From the NCBI GenBank assembly GCA_019022495.1, contig JAFEKR010000007.1:2418001-2482000 (forward strand): DNA of 64,000 nucleotides, given 5' to 3'. Under the pieces are notes generated by a model. The model was not told the origin of the DNA and ran no database searches. It worked only from the letters and a program-made list of their open reading frames with translations. This DNA comes from Epichloe hybrida (lineage: Eukaryota > Ascomycota > Sordariomycetes > Hypocreales > Clavicipitaceae). The translations under genes were made by a program, and so were the position numbers. Shown piece after piece: positions 22,525 through 34,480 of the stretch (positions within the stretch are counted from its first letter, which is position 1; each line of letters opens with the position of its first letter).

Positions 22525-23864
22525 TCACGCCTCGTCAGCCTTGTCAAGACCAAAGAAGGTGGCATCGAAATCACCATGCTCCATAGAGTCAAACGTGTTG
22601 TCTCGGTCATTCATCAAGTCATCGAACGTATCACCACCCATACCATCTCCTATGCTGAAATCAAAATCCATGCCATCGGCCTGTCCATCGCCAGCGAAGA
22701 TATCTGCGAATGCTGCATCTGTACGTTCTTCCTTTTTCTGAGCTTCTGCACTCGGTTGACTTTCAGTTTTCGCCGGTCCCGTACCGCTTGTTGATGCGGC
22801 TGGTTGTGCTACTGTACTAGATGGCATATTATTATTATTTTTGTTGTTGTTGTTTTGGTTGTGGTTGTGGTTGTGGTTGTGGTTGTGGTTGTCTAGCGAC
22901 ATGGTTGCCGTTGCGCCATTGGTGGTGCCAAATGAGCCGAGGTCGAATGATGGCCCATTCAAGTTGGCCGCTGTAGCGCCATCGCCACCCGACTGGGTTG
23001 AGTTGTCATTGCCCGGCGCCAGTGTGAACTCCATATCTGTGAAGTTCAAATCCGAGTTGGTCAATTCCAATACATTGTCCCCGCCCGTAAGCCCAGACGA
23101 ATTGCTTTCCAGCTTTGCGTCCATCAAAGGAACCGGGGCGGCAGGCGTTGGTTGTTTCCCGCCAGTTTTCACTTTGCTGGAGCCCTCGGCTTCTGTCACG
23201 GATGGCAGGTGTGATGACGGCTTCTCCTCCTTGATTGTGATCGATGCCGCGGCAGAGTCAGGTATGCCTATGCCCATGCCCATGCCCATGTCCGGAAACG
23301 GGGCAGCGGGTTTGATCGCTGTGATTTTGTTTGTGTCCGTTGGTTCTTCTTTTGAAATCGTTTGTGGCGACGAGTCTAAGTCGATGGCCATTGGTGATTT
23401 TGACTGCGCCTCCACGGGCTGCGGTTGGGGTAACGACTGCGATTCTTCGGCAGGGTTGTTTTGTGTCTTCAGCTTGTTCATGTCGCGGAGTATTACCGAC
23501 TTGGCATTTATCTATAAGACTTGATGTTTAGAAACAGAGCCCAACATGCGGAAGAGCAAGCGGAATTGGGAAAAAGAAAGGGTTCAGTTCCCTCATGTCA
23601 CTTACAATGTCGCGTTCGAGACTGCCTAATGCGCGATGGAACGCATTGATGGTATCTGGTAACTTCGCTTGCATGTAGGTAGGAGGTAGGTTACCTTGGC
23701 TGTCTCGTCGTGAGGCACGAAGAGCCTTGCCAGTTTGGACGAGCTACAGAGAGAACAACGATTTTAGTTGGCTGTTGAGCTGGATTGCATCGAGACACAC
23801 TAACCACATCATTGACGAGCAACTGGAGTGCATCCAACGGATCTTTTGCCTTGGGGGAAGCCAT
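22525..23864 (-). CDS. Mediator subunit Med2-like protein
   Basis: Three exons: 23864-23805, 23743-23606 and 23511-22525, 394 aa. The N-terminal 80 residues are the conserved part: MASPKAKDPLDALQLLVNDV, LVQTGKALRASRRD, LPDTINAFHRALGSLERDII, then NAKSVILRDMNKLK. This helical pattern resembles the N-terminal domain of fungal Mediator tail subunit Med2 (Med29 group). The remaining 300 residues are low complexity: Gln/Pro-rich, a Met-Gly run (MGMGMGIGI), and a His-Asn array (HNHNHNHNHNQ, then poly-Asn). The last 60 residues are acidic and aromatic, with several Phe-Asp and Asp-Phe pairs (DFDFSIGDGMGGDTFDDLMN), which looks like an activation-type tail. If correct, it links activators to RNA polymerase II in the nucleus. 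The Med2 name is inferred. Confidence 0.6.
22845..22895. repeat. GGTTGT/GTGGTT microsatellite within the Med2-like CDS
   Basis: Poly-(TTG) followed by repeated GGTTGTGGTTGTG units on the plus strand encode the Asn run and the His-Asn alternation on the minus strand. Length changes here would alter the tract without frameshift when in units of three or six. Confidence 0.85.
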
Positions 23865-25603
23865 GATGCGATGTTGTTCAATGAACGTTTCCTTATAAAC
23901 GAGGATGCGCCTCGGCAGTCGTGTTTTATGTCGTGATGCGGTCGATGGCGCCTGCTCTTGGGGGGTTTGACAGTCGAAGGCAGCTAGATGAGAGTGCTGA
24001 ATCGGTAGCGTTGTCCGACGAATGATGCAGGAATTACGTGGCAAGGGATAGCATGTGCAGCAAAGTAGGAAGAGGTGAAGTCGAGATGGTTGACTGCCAG
24101 TTGCCGAAGGCGAACAGGCTTCGCCTAGTCGGCCAAATTATCAAGCCAAGAGGAGACGAATCGGGCCAGCCACCAGATGTATCGAGTCACTTGGTATACT
24201 CCGTAGGCACTTGAGGACCTTGAGAACAGACCCTTTTTGCCCACGGGCGGCATTTGGGGGGGGGGCTGACGGAGACAGTGGGGCCTCGAGCACTGACTGA
24301 CTGTACATATGTACTATACGGATTACGGAGTATACTATAAGTCTATAGCCCAGTTCTGATGTTATCCTCGAACCCCGTCGCGTCTCTGTCGTGTACCTCG
24401 CGTGCTTGTTTTTTGCAGCATATGTAATAAATGACATTTCAAACTCTAAGTTATTCGCCTCTGAGGGCCATGCCCCCGCCTAAGGCCGGGTGGGGCTTGG
24501 GCCAAGCATTTTGAAAACTAGCAAAGGAGACATTTCGAATAGAAAGTCAGTCGGACTCGGCATAGTGCTTTGCAAGAGGTTCAAATGAGGTTCAGAATAT
24601 CAAAGGGGCCGGAATTCAATTGCTTGTTATCCTATCTGTTGTGTGCTCCCTACTCACTCCCATATATAGGCTACTTTTACAGAGCGTCTCGGGCGTACCT
24701 ATTGATGGTTGGGCTTGGACGAATATCTTGGAAGACGATGACGACAATCGCAAGTACTTTACTTGCCTGCCGTGGGAATGAATGTCGCCGGAATGCAGAC
24801 ACGGCGAGGCTCCGACGATTGAGGAAACACCAGACCAGACACTTGCCCCTTTGTGTGAAAATTGAACAATCGACACGGTGATATAATATATCATATAGAC
24901 ATATTTGGCACTCCATATCACAGCACAGCACGGTGCTTCGTAGGAGGACTTGCCAATTGGAGCTGTCGCTCATCAAGCTGTTCCTGTTGCCTTGCCTGTT
25001 GCCTTGCCTGTTGGTGCCGGAATCTGGTGGGCTCAGGTTCCCACCGCCCACCTGCGTGCGTCCTGGACTAACCGCCTCTGGGTTCCCTCAAATTGACCTC
25101 CTTGTCCCGCAACTTTCTCACGTCACCCTCTCGGAGGACTGCCTGCCAGAAGAAAAAGGGCTTTCCTTTATCCAGCACAAACTTGTTGGAGCGACTGTCT
25201 GGCCATTTTGGACCTGGTTATCTGGCGTCCGTTATTTTCCTTTTCGTCCCTTTGTGCACCTCGTGCTTTGGTACTGTTTGGTCATCATTACCTTTCTCGT
25301 GTGCACCTCGACATTTGGCTCCAAGTCTCGCAAGTCTTCAGCGCTCTGCTCGCTCAGGAAGCCTCCTTTCTTCTCAACGACTGTATTTGTGTGGCCTACG
25401 ATTTACACGACCTTCTCCAGCATCTCGTTGCGAAGTTTGCGATTTCTCAGTCATAAACCACCTCGCCGATTTTCGATACGAGATCTTGTGCGCCTGTCCA
25501 TCTTCTTGGGCAACTTTCTGCCTCCTATTTCGCAAAAAAAAAATTAATCATCTTTGCTTTCACCTCGGCTCCCATTCACCCCCCAACCCCCAAGTCCGAC
25601 CTC
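23865..25603. other. Divergent region Med2-like / Pub1, with long leader
   Basis: About 1.7 kb. TACTCCGTAGG near 24195 and TACGGATTACGGAGTATAC near 24317-24335 are motif-family copies. A G run lies near 24255. A GC-rich imperfect hairpin (GCCCCCGCC / GGTGGGGC) spans about 24471-24495. CTGTTGCCTTGC repeats occur at about 24983-25012. From about 25080 the sequence is CT-rich, as expected for a fungal promoter or leader. Open frames at 24933-25547 and 25093-25611 overlap the Pub1 start and may be upstream frames, not proteins. Confidence 0.5.
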
Positions 25604-27299
25604 ATGGCTGATACTGCTGCGGCTACTGCTTCTGCCCAGATGTCTTCCCAGGCTCAAGTTGGGGCTGGGATTCCCTCTGGTCAAAATGGCCAGGGAAACC
25701 CATCCCACATGCCACCACCTCCGCTGCATATCCCTCAGAATACGAATCCCATCCCGACCGCTATGACTTCTCCCCTCTCTGGAGGCGACAACGGTGGAAT
25801 GATGTCACCGGGTGGCTCAGGCAACTTTCGTCGGGCAGCTCCTGAGCCTAACAAGCGCGCGCTCTATGTGGGAGGCCTGGACCAGCGGGTGACCGAAGAC
25901 GTTCTCCGCCAAATTTTCGAGACTACTGGACATGTCCAGAATGTGAAGATTATCCCCGACAAGAACGTAGGTTGATGCAATGACTCCTTGAGGGGTTTCG
26001 TCCTACGTTAGCTCCTGCTAACTCCTCTGTAGGCAAAAGGCTTCAATTATGGATTCGTTGAATACGACGACCCTGGTGCTGCCGAGCGTGCCATGCAGAC
26101 TCTCAACGGACGCCGCGTTCACCAATCGGTAAGACGAAATTTTGTTGCAGGCGTGTGGCTGGATCTGCAGGGTTGTGTTTTCTAACAACACCGTCATAGG
26201 AGATTCGAGTCAACTGGGCATACCAGGCCAACTCTGCCAGTAAGGAAGACACCTCCGGTCACTTCCATATTTTCGTTGGCGATCTCTCCAACGAGGTCAA
26301 CGACGAAATCTTGACCCAGGCGTTCTCCGCCTTTGGCACTGTTTCTGAAGCTCGCGTGATGTGGGACATGAAGACTGGCCGGACTCGAGGTTATGGTTTC
26401 GTGGCCTACCGTGACAGATCGGACGCCGAAAAAGCCTTGAGCTCCATGGATGGAGAATGGCTCGGCTCTCGAGCTATTCGATGCAACTGGGCCAATCAGA
26501 AAGGTCAGCCGTCAATTGCTCAACAACAGGCGATGCAGGCCATGGGCATGACGCCGACGACGCCTTTCGGCCACCACCAATTCCCAGCACATGGTGTAGC
26601 AAGTTACGAGGTGATCTTGAACCAGACGCCTAATTGGCAGACCACTTGTTACGTTGGAAACTTGACGCCGTACACTACACCCAATGACGTCGTCCCTCTC
26701 TTCCAAAACTTCGGATTCGTCGTCGAGTCGCGTTTCCAGGCTGATCGAGGTTTTGCTTTTATCAAGATGGACACTCACGACAACGCAGCCATGGCCATCT
26801 GCCAGATGAATGGATATAATGTCAATGGCCGACCTCTCAAATGCAGCGTAAGTTTATGACTTGGCCACTATTAGTCTTGCGATATGTACAAGACGCTAAC
26901 GATGATGCCGTAGTGGGGCAAAGACAAGACTCCCAATGCACAAGGAAACTTCGATCCTGTCCAGCCCTACAGCCCCCAGAGCGCGCAGACGCCAGGCTTT
27001 CCTGCAACCCCTACATATTACCCTCAGTATAACGGTCAGTCTCAGCGTTCTGTCCATCCCCTTTTGCGTCTCTGGCTAACCAGACTCTCCCACGTACAGC
27101 CCAGTATGGTGGTCAGCCTGGTAACTTTGCTGGTCCTCAAGGCGGGTCGCCTGCCGGCTATGTCGGCTCTCCCATGGGATATGGTGGCCCTCAGAGTGCT
27201 GGTAGTTTTGGTCGGGGCCAACAAGGCCCTAATGGCCAATGGAACCAACCTGCGCAGGGTCAGAACTTTAACAATGGATTTGGAGGTTATCAGTCTTGA
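25604..27299 (+). CDS. PUB1: Poly(A)-RNA-binding protein Pub1 / TIA1-like
   Basis: Five exons: 25604-25966, 26033-26128, 26200-26847, 26914-27034 and 27100-27299, 475 aa. Three RRMs are visible. RRM1 starts near residue 85 (RALYVGGLDQRVTEDVLRQI; RNP1 KGFNYGFVEY). RRM2 starts near 175 (HIFVGDLSNEVNDEILTQAF; RNP1 RGYGFVAY). RRM3 starts near 300 (CYVGNLTPYTTPNDVVPLF; RNP1 RGFAFIKM). The linker LGSRAIRCNWANQK after RRM2 is typical of Pub1 and TIA1. The tail is Gly/Gln/Pro-rich (SFGRGQQGPNGQW). The family binds AU- or U-rich mRNA, stabilises transcripts and joins stress granules, shuttling between nucleus and cytoplasm. It may also act in alternative splicing, as TIA1 does. Confidence 0.94.
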
Positions 27300-29827
27300 A
27301 AACAAAGAACAAAGGTAATGGTGTCCACGCGAGGCTCACTTGATGGATTGATATGGGCCTGAATGAAGAAAAAAAAGCACTGTCCTAACCGGAATGGACA
27401 TTTGAAGAAGCATGCTCCTCTTTGTGTTTTCGAGATTTTTCAAACTCTGTCTCATATTTTTATGTCTTCTCAAGTGACAGGCTACAGCGTTTATTTGGCT
27501 GCTGTCGTTGTTTCTCCTCCTCCTCTTTCTTCTTCTCCTTCTTCCTCCTTACTATTCTCCTTCATTTTCTTTCTACGATGATCATGTTCCACTTCCTATC
27601 TGAACTGCCGTCTCTCGTTTTCCTCCGAGTATGTGGGATTGGCAATGGTGTGGCCATCTTTTGTGTGTGATTCCCGTCATCTTTATTTCTTTTGCTCGAA
27701 TCGCTGCCAAGGTTGCCCAATGAGCTTGCGCATTTTACGACTCACGAATAAACATGATGCATTTTATTGCAAGTACGGATGCGGGGATGTCCGCCGTTCT
27801 ATGATACCATTTCTGTTTTGTGTTCGCCATCCTAGACTAGCATTTGCCCCAGCGTTATAGTTTGTTCGGTTCCCTCAAATCTATCCTGTCGGCAGTTGCA
27901 TTTTTGGTTTATTCAGTTGCTTCAACTCCACTTGCTTTCAATTCAACAGAGTTGCTGAATCTTTAGGGGCGGGTGCCAGTCTGAACACAACACCTGGATG
28001 CTTGTCTTGCGTGTAGCAAAATCAGCAGTCTCGAAGCTGGCGTGACAGACGCTTTCCATTCGCAGGCTATCCCAGGACGTCGGTCGGCACACGCGGGGGC
28101 GGCTGCAATTCCCGGAAGGAATTCTTTAGGGGCCTTGAAAAAACGAAGAATTGATTTGCACTGCAATTCACGATTGGAAGACAATCCTGCAGAAATAGCT
28201 GGACAAGGTTCCACCCCAGTCAGCTCTCCATGGCGGCATTCAACAAAATATAGACCCAGTACTTTATGCTGGGTAAAATCACACAGAAAAAGAACCAATT
28301 GTATACTACATTCTCACTGCAGTCGGATAAAATCTGTGAAACTCTGGCCCGAAATCCATGATGCCATTACTGTTTAGTGCTTTGAAGGTCTGGGACTTGG
28401 CGCCTAGCAGGTAGGTATTGATTGATGAATTACAATGGATTACCGGACAGTTTCTTGGGCACCTACAAATCTTCATTATTATATTTTTCTTCATCAACGG
28501 CTCCTACCACGGCGTTGGGTTTACTGGGAGGGAGATTGACTAATGATGTATTTCGCAGTAATGGTCTCGTGTCATGACGTTGGGCACCTATTCGATACGA
28601 AGAGCTTTTCTTTGTTGCAATTGGTCAACGTGGCTTGGCGCTCAGATTCAACTGAGCCGCCTCCCTCCACCTTGTCACCTACTAGCCTAGTGGCTACTGA
28701 GGCTACTGTCAACCAGCCACTTCGCTTTTTTTTCAGTGCGTGACTCTTCGTTCAATGCACTCTGAGTAGTCAGTCGCAGCTTGGTGGGACGATCAAACAT
28801 TGACGACAACCTGGCAGCAACGTTCCATTCTGCGGGTATTAATCCGTAGGTACGGAGTAGAACGGAGTAGATGCACTTTGTTTGAATTCCAGATGAGCCA
28901 AGAAAGGGTCTGGTGGGCCCATGACCAGCTCAATGCGTGGATAGCGCTGAGTGCCGAGTATCGAATCTGCTTTTTTTTTTTCCCACGACGCGAACGGACT
29001 TATGGAGCTGTGCCATCAACAGTGGACATAATGCAGCATTGACTGATCACTGTGAAATCGTATCTACATACTTTCAAAAGTCGCGGCCAGCCAGCCCGCT
29101 TCTCATTATTAGAACACACAAGTCCCTGTCGCCACGCCAGCCAGCCAGAGTTACCTCGACGCAATTCTTCCGACTTCTGATTTTCAACCTCCCCATTCTC
29201 TTGACCCCCTTTCATATTCCCTCCATTTACGTTATCTGCTACCATCCGCCATCACGTCTGCAAAAATGCCAACTATAATACCGACGCATTGAGACATTGG
29301 AAGAGAGGGCCTTTCCATCAATGACCCGACTGAAGCGTCGCGCATTCGATCTGATCGCTCGCTTACTTGAGCAGGGAGGATACCTGTTGGGCTTACATTG
29401 AGGTGCCTGACTTTGGTCCTCATCCTGGCAACGCAAAATTGAACCGGGTCGTTGGCCCGCCCGCTCTGCTATCTGCCTGTAAGCGCCCCCCGTTCTCCCC
29501 ACCCCCGGCCCGCCAGAGAAATCGATTGACTCACTCACTGATCAAGCAGCGGGTACCACCAGCGACCGATCCATCATCATCCGGCTTGTCCATCCTGGAG
29601 CTTGGGAGCTTTACCAGCTCGCAGCGACGCCTCGCACATTCTCGTTACTGCGCTCCTTTCCTTTGACACACTTCTGACAGCTGAGCTCGAACGGGTGGTC
29701 TGCTTCTGCTTTGACAGTGGTACCGTGGTCCGCCCGCTGCAATTGCTGTCGTCGTCGCTCATCACTGCATCCGCGTCGTCCTGTCACAGTGTACTGCTGC
29801 ACCAGACTCTCCTCTCGCCTCCCCACC
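27300..29827. other. Long region between Pub1 and Yak1
   Basis: About 2.5 kb. CT-rich runs at about 27508-27570 belong to the Pub1 3' UTR or its neighbourhood. GTAGGTACGGAGTAGAACGG at about 28845-28864 is a doubled motif-family copy. A poly-T block lies at about 28972-28981. The last 700 bp is probably the Yak1 promoter and leader, with a 26-codon upstream frame at 29321-29401. A minus-strand open frame at 27963-28298 shows no family features, so no gene is claimed. Confidence 0.5.
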
Positions 29828-30215
29828 ATGGATTCTTCGTGGCAGCAGTCATACAACGACTCGACCGGCGCCTCGCGACGTCACAACGGTGGAGGTCAAA
29901 TGTCTCGAGAATACGCGGGCCAACAGCCGCCTCCTGTCGCGGCGGCATATGGCTATGGCCATGCACAACATCACGGCGGTGCTCCCGTCCTCCCCATGGT
30001 CCATCCTGCTGTCGGCCATCCCATTGTCCTCCACGGCGCCAACCCAGCCACGTCCCCTCACATGGCAACCGGCTCAACCACTCGCGATGGCAATGGCGAC
30101 GTAGCCATGCACGACGCTCATGATGCCCACGCCGGCTTCAAAAATCCCATGAGACCTCACCACCAGTCACACCCCTCCAGCGGTCGGTCGTCCAACCTCC
30201 AGTCGCCTCACGAGC

Positions 30216-30246
<31 letters not shown>

Positions 30247-32893
30247 GCAGCAGCCCTCGTCCGCTGCTCAGCGTTACTCTCCCATGGATACGTTGTCCCC
30301 TACCTCGCCTTACGCACCAAAGGCGAGTCAATTTGCGCATCCACCGTCCCAGACCCAATCTCCCAGTGGGCAGGCAGAGTATTCCCAGAGTCCCTACTAC
30401 GCTGGGCGTCAGAGCGGACAACAGCTGCCGCCAATGATGCCGTTTGCATCCTCCCACGACGGATATCCTTCATCTGCCGTAGCAAATCTCGACGGTGCCT
30501 ACGCCAACGGCCCCAAATCTCCTCGGCGACAGAATCCCCCAATGCCGAAGGCTGTACCCGAATTTCGCAAGGTGCGGAATTTGTCAGATTTGCGACCCAA
30601 AATTAACCGCCAGCCTCAGTTCCGACGAGCAAATCCAGAGGGAGGCTTCATCAGTGTAAGTCATCCATCTCGTGCCGCCGCACGATCAGGAAATACTCCC
30701 GAACAAGCTCATTGACCCATCTTTCACTTTCTCTACAGCCTCTTCAAGCGCTCACGTCCCACCTACCTGCCACATATCGCATTTGCAACCCCGGCTTTAA
30801 ATACGAAACCTCGCGAAATCCTCGCCGAGTCCTGACGAAGCCAAGCAAAGGAACCAAGAACGACGGTTATGATAATGAGGACAGTGACTACATCCTTTAT
30901 GTGAATGATATTCTAGGATCAGAAGAAGCAGGTCATAAGTAAGGAAGCCCCCCCCCCCCCGGTAACGTTCCTGGACGTTCCGTGCGTGTGGCTGTTCATA
31001 CCTGCAGAACTTACGGGTTCGCTAACACTTGAGAATAGAAATCGTTACCTCATCTTGGATGTTCTTGGTCAGGGAACATTTGGTCAGGTCGTGAAATGTC
31101 AGAACTTGAAGACGCAAGAAGTTGTCGCCGTCAAAGTCATCAAAAACCGCACAGCCTACTTTAATCAGAGTATGATGGAGGTGTCAGTTCTTGACTTGGT
31201 AGGCTACTCCTGCAGGACGCTACCGCGGAAGATTCGTAACATGCATGGTATAACTAACAGGATATCGTACAGCTAAACACAAAACTTGACAAAAACGACG
31301 ACCATCACTTGTTACGATTGAAGGATACGTTTATACACAGACAGCATCTTTGCCTAGTATTTGAGTTGCTAAGCGTCAACTTGTACGAGCTTATCAAACA
31401 GAATCAATTCCGAGGGCTCAGCACGACCCTTGTCCGAGTTTTCGCTCAACAGCTTCTTAATGGTCTCGCTTTGTTGAACAAGGCTCGCTTGATCCACTGC
31501 GACTTGAAACCAGAGAACATCCTTCTCAAGAACTTGGAAAGTCCAATTATCAAAATCATCGATTTTGGATCGGCTTGCGACGAACGTCAAACCGTTTATA
31601 CCTATATCCAATCCAGGTTTTACCGCTCGCCGGAAGTTCTCCTTGGTCTGCCTTACTCCTCGGCCATTGATATGTGGTCCCTAGGATGCATAGTGGTAGA
31701 GCTGTTCCTCGGGCTTCCACTGTTCCCCGGATCATCGGAGTATAACCAGGTCTCTCGAATTGTGGAAATGCTCGGCAATCCTCCGAACTGGATGATTGAG
31801 ATGGGCAAACAAGCTGGAGAATTCTTTGAGAAACGGCAAGATGAGTTTGGCAGACGAACGTACCAGCTGAAAGGCATGGAACAATACGCTCGAGAGCACA
31901 ATACGAAGGAACAACCTAGCAAGAAGTACTTCCAGCAAAGCACCCTGCCCGATATCATCAAGTCATATCCAATGCCACGGAAGAATATGAAGCAGAGTGA
32001 AATTGATCGAGGTTTGTGGAACCCCTGTGGAATCAACTTCGAGGTCGAACACGAGCAAACTGACTTGCATGGTAGAGATGAACAACCGCATTGCCTTTGT
32101 CGACTTCGTCCGAGGCCTCTTGAACATGAACCCCCTCGAAAGATGGTCGCCGCAGCAGGCCAAGTTGCATCCTTTCATTACGCAGCAGAAGTACACTGGC
32201 CCATTTGTCCCTCCCATGAACTTGAAGGCGAGCTCTTTGAATCGGTCGCCCGCCCCAGGAACCCAACAGCAGCAACAAGCAGAGGCTCTGAGCAAACAAC
32301 GTGCACAGGCAGCACAGTCTCAAGCGAACTCTGCCGCCCACTCTGTCGCCCAAGGAGCGTACGTGAGTATGGCCGGTGGAGGGCAGTATCCTCCGCAGCC
32401 AAGCCATGTTCAGCCCCCCATGTACAGTAGTAATCCTGTATACTCGCCAGCGGGGAACCATGGTAACGCGGCGACATCTTACGGACCCCAGGCCAGCCAG
32501 TATGGACAAATGGTCATGGCGCAACCTCCACAGCCCATGCCCACTTCCCAGTACGGAAATGTTGCCCAGCCAAACATGTATCAACAGGGGGGGCTGAGAA
32601 GCAATCGACAAAGAGCATCTACCATGGAGCAGCAGCAGAGCGGAATTCCAGCTGCAATCCAGCGTGTTGCCAGCCATCTAGACCCTAGCCAGCCGATCCG
32701 CCTACAACCGAGCCCTGCATACTACCCTCCTTCAGGCGAAGGCATGGTTGGAGCCGACAATACACCAGGCCGAGCAGGTCGACGTGGAAGCAGAGCACAG
32801 CAAGGAGGTAGAGGGAACAGGGACTTCATCCGCAACCTCGAGGAGCGCACTCTGGAAGAAGGATTCATGGGAAACCAGAACCCCTGGCATTGA
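29828..32893 (+). CDS. YAK1: DYRK-family protein kinase Yak1
   Basis: Five exons: 29828-30655, 30739-30938, 31039-31198, 31273-32011 and 32076-32893, 914 aa. The N-terminal 275 residues are low complexity, with about 13 Gln from a CAA repeat at 30215-30253. A Yak1-specific lead-in (NPGFKYETSRNPRRVLTKPS, then NDDYILY-type box DSDYILYVNDILGSEE) precedes the kinase at about 343-690: GQGTFGQVVKC, AVKVIKN, HCDLKPENILL, DFGSACDE and YTYIQSRFYRSPEVLLGLPY. The YxY activation loop and the SAC in DFGSAC identify a DYRK kinase that autophosphorylates its loop tyrosine. The C-terminal 230 residues are Gln/Ser/Pro-rich. Yak1 is a growth antagonist downstream of PKA and TOR and shuttles between nucleus and cytoplasm; in other fungi it affects conidiation and stress tolerance. 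Confidence 0.94.
30215..30253 (+). repeat. CAA/CAG trinucleotide repeat in Yak1
   Basis: Thirteen Gln codons, CAA followed by three CAG at the end. It lies in the disordered N-terminus before the kinase domain. Confidence 0.9.
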
Positions 32894-34480
32894 AAAGAGT
32901 CCTGCCAACAATCTCCAACACTTGGCACAACAATGAAGGACAACGCTTGCTCTGTCTGCGAAACTGTCTTCAACAGTGGCGGTTCTTTTGCCGGTGGCCT
33001 TTTTTTGTGCAACACCATGAAGTACATGCAAGCGTCACTTCAGTACATGCTGGATGATGTCTTGAGGGTGCGAATCATGAGCTAGCCACGCACGCCATCA
33101 CGGTATCAAAATTTTGATCAGACCTTAATGGACAATAACACAAATTATTCCGCATTGCCATACAAACAAAAAAGCACTGGCTAGACTATCAGGCAGTGTT
33201 AAAAGCTTCACTTGCCATGCTCATCACCCTGCAGACTTGGCTGCCACCCATTGATCACAAGCCAACTTAGATGACGGAACTCAGGTTTTCGACATTTCTT
33301 GCAGGGGACATGGCATACTTGCATCGTCATCTATCAATTGCGAGATAGATCCGGCCCTTTCCCATGTACAAGTGGGCTAGTCAGCCCATGTGCTGACTTT
33401 CAGCCACGTATCTCGACGACCTTTTCCCATCAGATTCTGTTAAGTTATTGGCTGTCATGGGGAAGCAGGGCCCAGAGATGAGATGCTCGCTTCTCTGGGA
33501 GACAGATACACCAGTGCGCGGGATTACGAGCACGACGACCTTTTCTTTTACTATTCTCATTTTTCATTGTTTTGTGGATGCGGTAGCACCGTGAGGAGAG
33601 ACGGGAACAAAAAACGAAGAGACGAGGTGATCCGCTGAAGAAACGACGTCTTTGTGGATGTTGTGTGTGCGGACCAATCTTCTCTCTCTCTGTGTGTGTG
33701 CATGTTGTTCATCCGTCTAGTCAAACGCGCTCGATTTCCTCATTTTCCCGCTGTCAATTTTCCATAAATGAGGTGCGGGTGGGAGGGAGAACAAGGAGGA
33801 CGTTTGCATAGCAAAAGACTGCTCTGGGTGGTTCTGGTTCTGGGTTGGGTTGGGTTGGGTTCGAGTTCGTCTTTCTTTATTTTACAATATGGAATTCTTG
33901 ATCCTCCTTTTGTTCCCCTTTTTTTTTTCCCCAACATGGTGAGTCAGTCGGTGAAGGGTAGTGGGCGACGTGATCGGACGTGGTGGATGGTCATGGGGGT
34001 CAATGGGGCGGTAGTGAATGATTTCTGTATGATGGGATGCGTAAGTGCGCAACGACATAGCTTATACGTTAGATGGCCAAGAACCCCCCCCCAACCCGCC
34101 CCAAACAAGAAAAAAAAAAGAGAACTTGACTGTCACTTTTACGATGCGAAAAACCTTGGTGACGGGCCATGGGGGGGTGGTAAAAGGGGAAAGACCGGCT
34201 TGGAGAATACTTGAGAATAACGTGTACTGGACAGCTGAATACATGTCTCGCTCCGAGCGCAGCTTAACGAAACGATGCGACGAGATGGAAGGGGAAAAAA
34301 AAGAAAAATAGGTCATGAATCCACGTTGATGAAGATGATTCCTTTCCCAAACGCCAATTGACCCGTGTGACGTACTAGCCCACATCACCCACGCCATGAT
34401 TTATTACAAATGTGCCCGAGAAAAGAAGGAATCGGCCATTCAGACTTGTTGAGACCAAATCGTCCACTCGGCTGTCAGAA
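32894..34480. other. Convergent intergenic region Yak1 / RRM-like gene
   Basis: About 1.6 kb. Runs of GGTTG at about 33842-33860, CT/GT tracts at about 33680-33700, a poly-T run at 33919-33928 and short C, A and G runs at 34084-34176. No supported gene; open frames at 33768-34214 show no features. Confidence 0.5.

Noticed and set aside
22841..23524. A 227-codon plus-strand frame opposite the Med2-like gene
   Set aside because: Antisense of low-complexity His/Asn/Ser-rich codons; the minus-strand gene has introns and a conserved N-terminus.
24361..24395. Possible tRNA B box (GGGTTCGAGGATAAC on the minus strand)
   Set aside because: The T-arm consensus GGTTCGANTCC is not met, and no A box or cloverleaf pairs were found upstream.
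27963..28298. A 111-codon minus-strand frame downstream of Pub1
   Set aside because: No conserved motif or good start context, and neighbouring frames are equally open; kept as unsupported.
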